Below, piece by piece: positions 16,773 through 24,745 of a DNA stretch of 64,000 bases. Source of the stretch: Streptomyces sp. Root431 (GTDB lineage: Bacteria; Actinomycetota; Actinomycetes; Streptomycetales; Streptomycetaceae); contig NZ_LMEI01000010.1 of the NCBI RefSeq assembly GCF_001426585.1, positions 209,970 through 273,969 on the forward strand. The letters are read 5' to 3'. The translations under genes were made by a program, and so were the position numbers. Below the pieces are notes generated by a model. That model was not told the DNA's origin. It saw only the letters and a program-made list of their open reading frames with translations, and did no database searches. Position 1 is the first letter of the stretch, and every line of letters starts with the position of its first letter.

Positions 16773-18013
16773 TGGGGGATCCTCACCTTCATGCCCTCGC
16801 CGAGCGCCGGGCCGCTCACCTCCACCATGCCGTCGGCGAACAGACCCGTCCGGGCCGCGACGAAGCGGCCGTCGGGGGTCTCCAGGCCGTGCCCGCCCTC
16901 GGCCAGGGCCACCAGGGCCGCGACCGGCACGGTCAGGACGTTCTCCCGCTTCCGGCCCACGTACTCGACGGTGACCGGGCCGCCCTCCAGGCGGCCGAGG
17001 GCCCGCTGGTCGGGGACGGTGACGGTGACCGGGACCGTCGGCGCCGCACCCGCGGCGCCGCCCTCGGGTGCGGTCGCCTCCCGGCCCACCGACGCGACCC
17101 TGCCCTTCACCGGGCTTCCGTCGGGCAGGCCGACGGTGACCTCGGCGCCGCGCAGGGCCCAGGCGGCCTCCTCCGCCGAGGCGTCGACGACGACCTTGCG
17201 GGTCGTGCCCGTGTACGTCAGGGCGTTCTCCCCGGCGGCCGCGCCGAGCCGGACGCCCGCCTTGCCGATGCGGATCCGGCCGGAGGCGTAGACGACGTCG
17301 CCGAGGCCGATCCGGCCGGTCTCGGGCAGGTCCAGGGACTTCTGCCAGCGCTTGACGGCCCGTTCGGTGGCGGACGTGAACTTCTCGTCGACGGTGAAGC
17401 CCGTGTAGCCGAGCGCGGCGAGGTTGGACTCGAACTGGAGGACGTCCATGCCCTGGAGGGGGCGCGGGGGTGTGGTGCGGGGAGCCGTCGTCGCCGGTCT
17501 CTTGTCTCCGTCCTGCTTCGGAAAGGCACTCGGTGGGGCACTCGGTGGAGTATCAGGGGCCGGGGCTTCCGGGGGCGCCGTGCCAGCCGTCATGCCCAGC
17601 TCGCGGTACATCGGCAGCGTGCCGTAGAGCAGCACCACCGGGCGGTCGTCCACCCGCAGCAAGGTGTCCCCGCGCTCGGCGGTCGCGCCCGCCTCCGGGA
17701 GCCAGGTGACCGTGCCGGTCGCCTTCACGGGGAGCGGTGTCTCGTTCCCGTATCCCAGTGTTCCCTCGACCTTGGTCCGTTCGACGAGGGTCGCGCGGGT
17801 GACGGCGACCGTGGAGCCCGCGCGTGGCGGGGCGGTCGGGGCCTCGCCGTCCCCGCCGCCGAGGCCGAGCGCGCCGACGGAGGCGATCGTCCCGACCACG
17901 ACGACGGCCGCGGCGAGGAGGACGGTACGGCTCCGGCGGCGGCCGGGCGCTGAAGGGGCCGTGGCGTCCGTGGAGTCTGTGGCGTCCGTGGTGTCCGTGA
18001 ACGTGTCGCTCAT
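16769..18013 (-). CDS. Efflux adaptor (HlyD/MacA-like) with peptidoglycan-binding domain
   Basis: A 414-aa membrane-anchored extracellular protein. A Thr/Asp-rich N-terminus and one helix (about 30-50) are followed by a split biotinyl-lipoyl-like region ('LPVKATGTVTWLPEAGATAERGDTLLRVDDRPV'). An inserted peptidoglycan-binding_1 domain ('LQFESNLAALGYTGFTVDEKFTSATERAVKRWQKSLDLPETG', about 195-245) and beta-barrel repeats complete it. This is the usual partner of MacB-type transporters in Gram-positive actinobacteria. The start is ATG at 18013, 3 bases after the lipoprotein stop. Confidence 0.88.
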   Translation of the reverse strand: MSDTFTDTTDATDSTDATAPSAPGRRRSRTVLLAAAVVVVGTIASVGALGLGGGDGEAPTAPPRAGSTVAVTRATLVERTKVEGTLGYGNETPLPVKATGTVTWLPEAGATAERGDTLLRVDDRPVVLLYGTLPMYRELGMTAGTAPPEAPAPDTPPSAPPSAFPKQDGDKRPATTAPRTTPPRPLQGMDVLQFESNLAALGYTGFTVDEKFTSATERAVKRWQKSLDLPETGRIGLGDVVYASGRIRIGKAGVRLGAAAGENALTYTGTTRKVVVDASAEEAAWALRGAEVTVGLPDGSPVKGRVASVGREATAPEGGAAGAAPTVPVTVTVPDQRALGRLEGGPVTVEYVGRKRENVLTVPVAALVALAEGGHGLETPDGRFVAARTGLFADGMVEVSGPALGEGMKVRIPQ

Positions 18014-18016
18014 CGT

Positions 18017-18613
18017 TCAGCCCTTGCCCGGGCCATGCTCCACCGGGTCGCCGATGATCGGCGCGCAGGTGCGGGCGGCCTGTTTGGCGGCGGCCGTGGT
18101 CGCGTTCCACTGCTGGTCGTCCCCGTAGGCGTGGCCGTCGGCTTCGGGGTCGGGGAAGTCGGGGGCGCCGTTCTTCTGCATGCAGTCGGCGAACTCGAAC
18201 TGCTTCTTGATCTGTTCGGGGGTGAGCTTGGGGGCGAGCCTGCGCTCGATCTCCGCCGGGACGGCCGCCTTGTCCGCGCTGCACTTCTCCAGGGCCCTGC
18301 GGCTGGTGGGGTCGGTCTTGAGCGGGCGGGCGTCGCCGAGGTCGACCTGGCCGTTCTCGTCCGGGTCGGGGGCGTCGATGCCGTTCGCGCGCAGGCACTT
18401 CACCCAGGCGCGCTGGGCGTCGACGTACGCGGTGACCTCGTCCTTTCCACTGCCGCTGCCACCGCTGCCGGTCGTCTTTCCCGTACCGCCGGACGCGGTG
18501 CTCTCGACCGCCGTCGGGATCTTTCCGGTCTCGTCGCCGTCCCCGCCGCAGCCGGTCAGCGCGAGGGCCAGGCCGGCCGCCGCGGCGGTGAGCAGCAGGC
18601 GGTTCGTCCTCAT
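18017..18613 (-). CDS. Secreted lipoprotein of the efflux operon
   Basis: A 198-aa lipoprotein. The signal 'LLLTAAAAGLALALTGCGG' has a lipobox with the acylated Cys near residue 22, followed by a Gly/Ser/Thr linker. The mature part has four conserved Cys residues in 'WVKCLRANGIDAPDP', 'LEKCSADK', 'FADCMQKNGAPDFPDP' and 'ARTCAP', a pattern common in uncharacterised actinobacterial lipoproteins beside ABC exporters. The ATG at 18613 is chosen because it begins the signal peptide. First gene of the operon running to 14794. The function is not known; ligand sensing or delivery to the adaptor is inference. Confidence 0.85.
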   Translation of the reverse strand: MRTNRLLLTAAAAGLALALTGCGGDGDETGKIPTAVESTASGGTGKTTGSGGSGSGKDEVTAYVDAQRAWVKCLRANGIDAPDPDENGQVDLGDARPLKTDPTSRRALEKCSADKAAVPAEIERRLAPKLTPEQIKKQFEFADCMQKNGAPDFPDPEADGHAYGDDQQWNATTAAAKQAARTCAPIIGDPVEHGPGKG

Positions 18614-18720
18614 GTGTTCTTCCGTCCTTCCGTCGGGCCCCGGCCGCGAGCGCGGTGAGTGGCCCGACCGTAGGACCGGGGTCATGAAGAACTTTTGAAG
18701 AACCTGTCAGGTGGCCGTGA

Positions 18721-19425
18721 TCAGGCGGTTCCGGGGTGGAGGCGGCGGTCCAGGGCCATCGACAGCTCCGCCTCCACCACGCTCTTCGCGAGCGGGCGCA
18801 GCCGCCCCAGGTCGTCCTCGGTCGCGTGGGCGCGCAGCAGGTCGGTGAAGAGCTCCGCGAGCGCGTCGGCGTGTTCGCGGACACGGGCGCCCGCCTTGAG
18901 GACCTCGGCGAGCGGGACGCCCTCGCGGACGAGCGCGGCGGAGACGTCGAGCAGCCGGCGGCTGATGTGGATGATCTCCTCGCCGTCGGTGACGAGGTAG
19001 CCGAGGTCGAGGGCGGCCGCGAGGTTCTCGGGGGTGACCTCGCCGGCGAAGTGGTCGGCGAGCTCCTCGGGGGTGAGGCGGACGGGCTCCTCCTCGGTGG
19101 GGGAGCCGAGGGCGAGGACCTCGCGGACGTTCCGGCCGCTCTCGAAGGCGGTGGTGAGGTCGGCGATGCCGGTGAGGGTGTGGCCGCGCTCCAGGAGGGC
19201 GGCGATGGTACGCAGCCGAGCGAGGTGGTGCTCGTCGTACCAGGCGATGCGGCCCTCGCGGCGGGGCGGCGGGATCAGTCCGCGCTCGCGGTAGAAGCGC
19301 AGGGTGCGCACGGTGATGCCCGCGGCCGTCGCGAGCTCCTCCATGCGGTACTCGCGTACGCCGTCGGGCGCTGCCTCGCGCGCGCCCGCGTCGGGTCCCT
19401 GTTCTTCGCCTGATCCTTCTGCCAC
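18721..19425 (-). CDS. MerR family transcriptional regulator
   Basis: A 234-aa regulator. A 27-residue variable N-terminus precedes the winged helix 'YRMEELATAAGITVRTLRFYRERGLIPPPRREGRIAWYDEHHLARLRTI', then a dimer coiled coil. The large C-terminal region (about 100-234) has no Cys cluster, so it is not a metal-sensing MerR. It is divergent from the monooxygenase operon, which it probably controls. Confidence 0.9.
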   Translation of the reverse strand: MAEGSGEEQGPDAGAREAAPDGVREYRMEELATAAGITVRTLRFYRERGLIPPPRREGRIAWYDEHHLARLRTIAALLERGHTLTGIADLTTAFESGRNVREVLALGSPTEEEPVRLTPEELADHFAGEVTPENLAAALDLGYLVTDGEEIIHISRRLLDVSAALVREGVPLAEVLKAGARVREHADALAELFTDLLRAHATEDDLGRLRPLAKSVVEAELSMALDRRLHPGTA

Positions 19426-19443
19426 GCACGCCAGCCTATGTTG

Positions 19444-19454
19444 TACCGCCGGTA
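19444..19454. promoter_or_regulatory. Candidate MerR dyad between merR and the monooxygenase
   Basis: TACCG-C-CGGTA is an 11-base dyad in the 131-base divergent region. Assignment to the adjacent MerR protein is by position only. Confidence 0.3.
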
Positions 19455-19556
19455 ACTTTCCCTCGCCGTACCCCTACCGCTCGGTATGGAGCTGCTCTAC
19501 AGTCCCGACTGTGCCAGTGATTGCTGGCGTGATCTGCCGGGCGCACGGGAGGCGGC

Positions 19557-21098
19557 ATGGCGAAGCACGAGCACGTACGGGTGGCGGTGATCGGATCGGG
19601 ATTCGGTGGCCTGGGGGCCGCCGTCCGGCTGCGCCGCGAGGGAATCACCGACTTCGTCGTCCTGGAGCGGGCCGACTCCGTGGGCGGCACATGGCGCGAC
19701 AACAGCTACCCCGGCTGTGCCTGCGACGTGCCCTCGCACCTCTACTCCTTCTCCTTCGCGCCCAATCCCGACTGGCCGCGGACCTTCTCCGGACAGCGCC
19801 ACATCCGCGCGTACCTGGAGCATGTCACGGACACCTTCGGGCTCCGCCCCCACCTGCGCCTCGGCCACGAGGTGCTGCGGATGGAGTGGGACGCCGAGGC
19901 GCTCCGCTGGGAGATCGAGACCGGGCAGGGCTCCTTCAGCGCCGAGGTCGTCGTCTCCGCGACCGGACCGCTCTCCGACCCCAAGATCCCCGACATCCCG
20001 GGGCTCGCCGACTTCCCCGGCAAGGTCTTCCACTCCGCCCGCTGGGACCACGACTACGACCTGACCGGCAAGCGCGTCGCCATGATCGGCACCGGCGCCT
20101 CCGCCATCCAGATCGTGCCCGCGATCCAGCCCCTGGTCGAGAAGCTGACGCTCTTCCAGCGCACGCCCCCGTGGGTCATGCGCCGCATGGACCGCGCCAT
20201 CAGCGGCCCCGAGCGCTGGCTCCACCGGGCCGTGCCCGTCACCGGCACCCTCCGCCGCGGCCTTCTCTGGGGCATCCGCGAACTCCAGGTCGGCGCCTTC
20301 ACCAAGCACCCGAACGAACTCGGACTCATCGAGAAGCTCGCCAAGGCCAACATCGCCAAGGCGGTCAAGGACCCGGCGCTGCGGGCCAAGCTGACGCCCT
20401 CGTACCGCATCGGCTGCAAGCGCATCCTGCTCTCCAGCACCTACTACCCGGCCGTCGCCCAGCCCAATGTCGACGTCGTCGCCTCCGGACTGCGCGAGGT
20501 CCGCGGCTCGACCGTGGTCGCCGCCGACGGCACCGAGACCGAGGTCGACGCGATCGTCTTCGGCACCGGATTCCACGTCACCGACATGCCGATCGCCGAG
20601 CGGGTCGTCGGCGCCGAGGGGCGGACGCTCGCCGAGACCTGGAAGGACGGCATGGAGGCGCTGCGCGGCGCCACCGCCGCCGGCTTCCCCAACTTCATGA
20701 CGGTCATCGGCCCCAACACCGGCCTCGGGAACTCCTCGATGATCCTGATGATCGAGTCCCAGCTGAACTACATGGCCGACTACCTGCGCCAGCTGGCTGC
20801 GCTTGATTCCTCTGGGCTAGGCGGGCGGGCCGCGCTCGCCGTCCGGCCCTCCGCCGTCGGCGCCTGGAACCGCAAGGTGCAGACGCGGATGGAGCGCACC
20901 GTCTGGAAGTCGGGCGGCTGCGAGAGCTGGTACCTCGACGCCAACGGCCGCAACACCACCCTGTGGCCGGGGACGACGGGCGAGTTCCGCAAGGAGACCC
21001 GGCGGGTCGACCTCTCCGAGTACGAGGTGCTGCGCGCGCCCAAGACGGCCCCGGCGGCGAAGACCCGTCCCTCCCGCAAGAAGGAGACCGCCAAGTGA
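19557..21098 (+). CDS. Flavin-containing (Baeyer-Villiger type) monooxygenase
   Basis: A 513-aa FAD/NADPH enzyme. FAD Rossmann motif 'VIGSGFGGLGAAVRL' (11-25), the Baeyer-Villiger fingerprint FxGxxxHxxxW at 153-163 ('FPGKVFHSARW'), NADPH Rossmann motif 'MIGTGASAIQI' (176-186) and the C-terminal 'FGTGFHVTDMP'. It ends in a Lys/Pro-rich tail. The closest described relatives by architecture and context are MymA/EthA-type enzymes. First gene of a three-gene operon with 4-base overlaps. Confidence 0.92.
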   Translation: MAKHEHVRVAVIGSGFGGLGAAVRLRREGITDFVVLERADSVGGTWRDNSYPGCACDVPSHLYSFSFAPNPDWPRTFSGQRHIRAYLEHVTDTFGLRPHLRLGHEVLRMEWDAEALRWEIETGQGSFSAEVVVSATGPLSDPKIPDIPGLADFPGKVFHSARWDHDYDLTGKRVAMIGTGASAIQIVPAIQPLVEKLTLFQRTPPWVMRRMDRAISGPERWLHRAVPVTGTLRRGLLWGIRELQVGAFTKHPNELGLIEKLAKANIAKAVKDPALRAKLTPSYRIGCKRILLSSTYYPAVAQPNVDVVASGLREVRGSTVVAADGTETEVDAIVFGTGFHVTDMPIAERVVGAEGRTLAETWKDGMEALRGATAAGFPNFMTVIGPNTGLGNSSMILMIESQLNYMADYLRQLAALDSSGLGGRAALAVRPSAVGAWNRKVQTRMERTVWKSGGCESWYLDANGRNTTLWPGTTGEFRKETRRVDLSEYEVLRAPKTAPAAKTRPSRKKETAK

Positions 21099-22024
21099 GC
21101 CGGCACCTCACCTCGCTGCCCGCGTCCCGGGAGCTCACCGCCGTCTCCGCCGACGGCTCCCGCATCCACGTCGAGGCGTACGGCCCCGAGGGCGCCCCCG
21201 TCGTCGTCCTCGCCCACGGCTGGACCTGCTCGATCGCCTTCTGGGCCGAGCAGATCCGGGCGCTCGCCGCCGACCACCGGGTCATCGCCTACGACCAGCG
21301 CGGCCACGGCCGCTCCCCGCTCCCCGCCGGCCCCTCCGGATACTCCGTCCGGGCCCTCGCCGACGACCTCGAAGCCGTCCTCGCGGCCACCCTCGCCCCC
21401 GGCGAGAAGGCCGTCGTGGCCGGGCACTCCATGGGCGGCATGACCGTGATGGCGGCTGCCTCCCGCCCCGGCTTCCGGGAGCACGCGGCGGCCGTACTGC
21501 TCTGCTCCACGGGGCCCTCGCGGCTGACCGCCGAGGCCACCGTCGTCCCGCTCCGCCCGAGCGGACGGCGCACCCGGCTGACCCGGGGCGTCCTCGGCGC
21601 GAAGGCCCCCCTCGGGCCCGTCACGCCGATATCGAAGAAGATCCTCAAGTACGCGACGATGGGCCCCGGTTCCGCCCCGGAGCGGGTCGACGCCTGCGCC
21701 CGGATCGTGCACGCCTGCCCGCGCGGCGCCCGCGTCGGCTGGTCCCACGTCCTGTCCGAGCTCGACCTCGAAGCGGGCGTACGGGAGCTGGACCTGCCGG
21801 TGGCCGTCCTCGTCGGCACCGCCGACCGGCTCACCCCGCCCGTCCACTCCCGGGCCATGGCCGAGGCGCTCCCGCAGTGCGTGGGGCTCCTCGAACTCAC
21901 CGGCGCGGGCCACATGACGCCGGTCGAGGCCCCCGAGGCCGTCACCGCGCGGATCCGCGAACTGACCGGCACGTACCTGAGGGACATGCTGGGAACGTCC
22001 CTCGAAGTGAAGGAGAAGGCATGA
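21095..22024 (+). CDS. Alpha/beta hydrolase
   Basis: A 309-aa hydrolase. The oxyanion region is 'LAHGWTCSIAFW', the nucleophile elbow 'GHSMGG', an acid in 'VGTADRLTPP' and the catalytic His in 'TGAGHMTPVEAPEAV'. The GTG start overlaps the monooxygenase stop (GTGA). In the mymA operon of mycobacteria the equivalent is LipR; an ester produced by the monooxygenase could be its substrate (inference). Confidence 0.9.
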   Translation: MSRHLTSLPASRELTAVSADGSRIHVEAYGPEGAPVVVLAHGWTCSIAFWAEQIRALAADHRVIAYDQRGHGRSPLPAGPSGYSVRALADDLEAVLAATLAPGEKAVVAGHSMGGMTVMAAASRPGFREHAAAVLLCSTGPSRLTAEATVVPLRPSGRRTRLTRGVLGAKAPLGPVTPISKKILKYATMGPGSAPERVDACARIVHACPRGARVGWSHVLSELDLEAGVRELDLPVAVLVGTADRLTPPVHSRAMAEALPQCVGLLELTGAGHMTPVEAPEAVTARIRELTGTYLRDMLGTSLEVKEKA

Positions 22025-22911
22025 GCCGGGTCAGCCTGGAAGGACAGGTCGCGGTCGTCACCGGAGGCGCGCGCGGCGTCGGCGAACTCCTCGCCCGCAA
22101 GCTCTCCGCGCGCGGCGCGAAGATCGCGCTCGTCGGCCTGGAGCCCGAGCAGCTCAAGGACGTCGCCGGCCGGCTGCACACCGAGGCCGACTGGTGGCAC
22201 GCCGACGTCACCGACCACGAGGCCATGGCCAAGGTCGCGGCCGAGGTCAAGGAGCGGTTCGGGAAGGTCGACATCGTCGTCGCCAACGCCGGTGTCGCGG
22301 CCGGCGGTCCGTTCGTCGAGTCCGACCCGGACGCCTGGCGGCGGGTCATCGAGGTCAATCTGATCGGCGGCGCCGTGACCGGCCGGGCGTTCCTGCCCGT
22401 CCTCATGGAGTCCCGCGGGTACTTCCTCCAGATCGCCTCGCTCGCGGCGCTCACCCCGGCCCCGATGATGACGGCGTACTGCGCCTCCAAGTCGGGCGTC
22501 GAGGCCTTCGCGCACAGCCTGCGCGCCGAGGTCGCGTACAAGGGCGTGCGGGTCGGCGTCGGTTATCTGTCCTGGACGGACACCGACATGGTGCGGGGCG
22601 CCGACCAGGACGACGTGATGCGCGAGCTCCGCTCCCGGCTGCCGTGGCCCGCGAACCGCACGTACCCCCTCGGCCCGGCCGTCGACCGGATCGTCGCGGG
22701 CATCGAGCGGCGCTCCTCCCACGTGTACGCGCAGTGGTGGCTGCGCGGGATGCAGTCGGTCCGGGGCTATCTGCCCGGGATGATCGCGACGGTCGGGCAG
22801 CGCGAGATGCGGCGCTTCGAGCCGCGCCTCGGCTCCGTGTCCAAGGGGCTCGTGGGCGCGGGCGGCGCGGCCGACGAGCAGGAGCGGGCGGGGGACGCCT
22901 CCCGGCGGTGA
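22021..22911 (+). CDS. Short-chain dehydrogenase/reductase (SadH-like)
   Basis: A 296-aa NAD(P)-dependent oxidoreductase. Cofactor motif TGGARGVG (14-21), NAG at 89-91, catalytic Ser about 140, Tyr153 and Lys157 in 'YCASK'. The C-terminal extension (about 215-296, including 'SSHVYAQWWLRGMQSVRGYLPG') is typical of SDRs linked to lipid metabolism. The ATG overlaps the hydrolase stop. A monooxygenase/hydrolase/dehydrogenase set could convert a ketone to an ester, then to an alcohol and acid. Confidence 0.9.
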   Translation: MSRVSLEGQVAVVTGGARGVGELLARKLSARGAKIALVGLEPEQLKDVAGRLHTEADWWHADVTDHEAMAKVAAEVKERFGKVDIVVANAGVAAGGPFVESDPDAWRRVIEVNLIGGAVTGRAFLPVLMESRGYFLQIASLAALTPAPMMTAYCASKSGVEAFAHSLRAEVAYKGVRVGVGYLSWTDTDMVRGADQDDVMRELRSRLPWPANRTYPLGPAVDRIVAGIERRSSHVYAQWWLRGMQSVRGYLPGMIATVGQREMRRFEPRLGSVSKGLVGAGGAADEQERAGDASRR

Positions 22912-23046
22912 CGGGCGCCCGGTGACGGGGAGTGAGGGGGAGTGGCTGATCGAAATGCGTGGGATGTGCGCCCGTGCAAGGCTGGTCGAGCCCGATGGGG
23001 CACGACGCCCCGTCACCCCCACACACCCTTCTAGGAGTGAATCTTC

Positions 23047-23238
23047 ATGGGCATGAAGGACCAGTTCCAGGACAAGGCGGAACAGCTCAAGGAGCAGGCC
23101 AGGCAGGCCGCGGGCAAGGCGAAGAACGAGGCGTCCGAGCGCGCCTCCCAGGGTCAGCGCCGCGAACGCACCGAGGACGAGACGCGCAGGGCCCAGCAGG
23201 AGGCCCAGGACCGTTTCGACCAGGACTACGACGCCTGA
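23047..23238 (+). CDS. CsbD-like stress protein
   Basis: A 63-aa, highly charged, Gln/Glu/Arg/Lys-rich protein predicted to be helical, with 'KDQFQDKAEQLKEQARQAAGKAKNEASERASQG' matching the CsbD-like family. Family members are induced by general stress; the molecular role is not known. A GGAG ribosome-binding site precedes the ATG. A bidirectional terminator follows. Confidence 0.85.
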   Translation: MGMKDQFQDKAEQLKEQARQAAGKAKNEASERASQGQRRERTEDETRRAQQEAQDRFDQDYDA

Positions 23239-23280
23239 CGACCGTCCTACGGACCCGTCCTGCGGACGGTCAGGTTGAGG

Positions 23281-23310
23281 AAGGCGCACCCGGGACGCCG
23301 GGTGCGCCTT
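23281..23310. terminator. Bidirectional terminator between csbD-like and iclR genes
   Basis: A 13-bp perfect stem AAGGCGCACCCGG/CCGGGTGCGCCTT with a 4-base loop lies between convergent genes; A/T bases at both ends suit either direction. Confidence 0.85.
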
Positions 23311-23317
23311 CGCGTGT

Positions 23318-24106
23318 TCAAGGCTCCGGCGGGCGGGGGGCGCTGGGCACGATCGCGAAGGTCCGGTCGAGCAGGACGCTCTCGGCGCGGTTCTGGAGGC
23401 GGCGCGCGACCCGCTGGAGGTCGGCGGTCCGGGAGGACGGGAGCGATACGGCGAGGGCGGCCGCCGAGGAGCCGACCGTGATGGGGACGGCGGCGCAGAC
23501 GGAGCCGAGGGCGTACTCCTCGTACTCCAGGAGGGGCTGTCCGCGCCGCTGCGAGGCGAGGCGGCGCTCGATGGCGGTGCGGCCCGCCACGGTGTGCCGG
23601 GTCAGCGGCGTCGCGGGGTGCCGGTCGAGGTGGTCGGCGCGCTCCTCGTCGCCGAGCTGGGCGAGGAGGGCCTGCCCGGCGGCGTGCGCGTGGCCGGTGA
23701 GACCGAATTCGGCCCATTCGGTGACGGGCGGGCAGTCGGGGTTCCGGGAGACGGCCGTCACCCGTATCTCGCCCTCGCGGTAGATGACGAAGTAGACAGC
23801 GGCGCCGAGTTCGAGACTGAGGGCGTCCGCCCACTCCTGGGTGGGGAGCCCCTCGGGCGCGGAGGGCTGCGGGACGGCGAGGCCGGCCGGGTCCGCGAGG
23901 GCGTATCCGTGGCGGTCCTTGCTCACCAGGCCCTCGTGGCAGAGGGTGCGCAGCAGGTGGTACGCGGTGGGAAGCGGCAGGTCCGTGTCGCGCGCGAGCT
24001 GCTTGGCGCTCGCGCTGCCGCCCCGGTGGTTCAGGGCGCGCAGCAGGTGGACGGCGCGCTGCACCGACTGGATGAGGGTCTGGCCGGTCGGTGGGCGATC
24101 GGGCAT
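23318..24106 (-). CDS. IclR family transcriptional regulator
   Basis: A 262-aa regulator. N-terminal winged helix (about 8-70: 'TLIQSVQRAVHLLRALNHRGGSASAKQLARDTDLPLPTAYHLLRTL') and C-terminal IclR effector domain (about 80-250: 'LSLELGAAVYFVIYREGEIRVTAVSRNP...'). The ATG at 24106 begins the conserved region; upstream in-frame sequence is low-complexity. No target operon adjoins it, so it may act elsewhere. Confidence 0.9.
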   Translation of the reverse strand: MPDRPPTGQTLIQSVQRAVHLLRALNHRGGSASAKQLARDTDLPLPTAYHLLRTLCHEGLVSKDRHGYALADPAGLAVPQPSAPEGLPTQEWADALSLELGAAVYFVIYREGEIRVTAVSRNPDCPPVTEWAEFGLTGHAHAAGQALLAQLGDEERADHLDRHPATPLTRHTVAGRTAIERRLASQRRGQPLLEYEEYALGSVCAAVPITVGSSAAALAVSLPSSRTADLQRVARRLQNRAESVLLDRTFAIVPSAPRPPEP

Positions 24107-24236
24107 GCGGGTTCCTGTTCTGCATCTTCTGCATCCTGGACGGCGTGCTCCGCCCGGCGGGTCTCCGCCGAATCCGGCCCCGGGCCGCAGGATATTAGGG
24201 CGCCCTTTTCCCGGGCGAACGCATACCGTGCCCCCC

Positions 24237-24731
24237 ATGCCTGAACTGCAGCGACTGCGCCCCGACCACGCGCCCGCCCTGCTCGTGTTCGAGCGGGAGA
24301 ACCGGAGCTACTTCGCCGCGTCCGTGCCCGACCGGGGCGACGCGTACTTCGAGGAGTTCGAGGACCGGCACCGGGCCCTCCTGGACGAGCAGGAGACCGG
24401 TGCGATCCACTTCCACGTCCTGGTGGGGGAGGGCGGGGAGATACTCGGCCGGTTCAACCTCGTGGACGCCGTCGACGGGGCCGCCGAGCTCGGCTACCGG
24501 GTCGCCGAGAAGGCGACCGGGCGGGGCGTGGCGACGGCCGGGGTGCGCGAGGTGTGCCGGCTGGCGCGGGAGGCGTACGGGCTGACCAGGCTGACCGCCG
24601 CGACGACCCTCGACAACGCGGGGTCGAGGGCCGTGCTCGGGCGGGTCGGTTTCGGTGCGGTCGGGAGCGTGACGCTGGACGGGGAGCCGGGGACGTCGTA
24701 CGAGCTGGACCTCGGCGCTGCCCACACGTAG
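24237..24731 (+). CDS. GNAT family N-acetyltransferase
   Basis: A 164-aa acetyltransferase of the RimJ-like subgroup. 'FNLVDAVDGAAELGYRVAEKATGRGVATAGVREVCRLA' holds the acetyl-CoA loop and 'LDNAGSRAVLGRVGFGAVG' is the C-terminal motif. Starts at the ATG at 24237, divergent from iclR. Substrate unknown. Confidence 0.87.
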   Translation: MPELQRLRPDHAPALLVFERENRSYFAASVPDRGDAYFEEFEDRHRALLDEQETGAIHFHVLVGEGGEILGRFNLVDAVDGAAELGYRVAEKATGRGVATAGVREVCRLAREAYGLTRLTAATTLDNAGSRAVLGRVGFGAVGSVTLDGEPGTSYELDLGAAHT

Positions 24732-24745
24732 GACGTGTGTGACGT

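Noticed and set aside
23841..24236. N-terminal extension of the GNAT at 24237 reaching back over iclR.
   Set aside because: Antisense to the IclR coding region and not conserved in type; the ATG at 24237 starts a normal GNAT.
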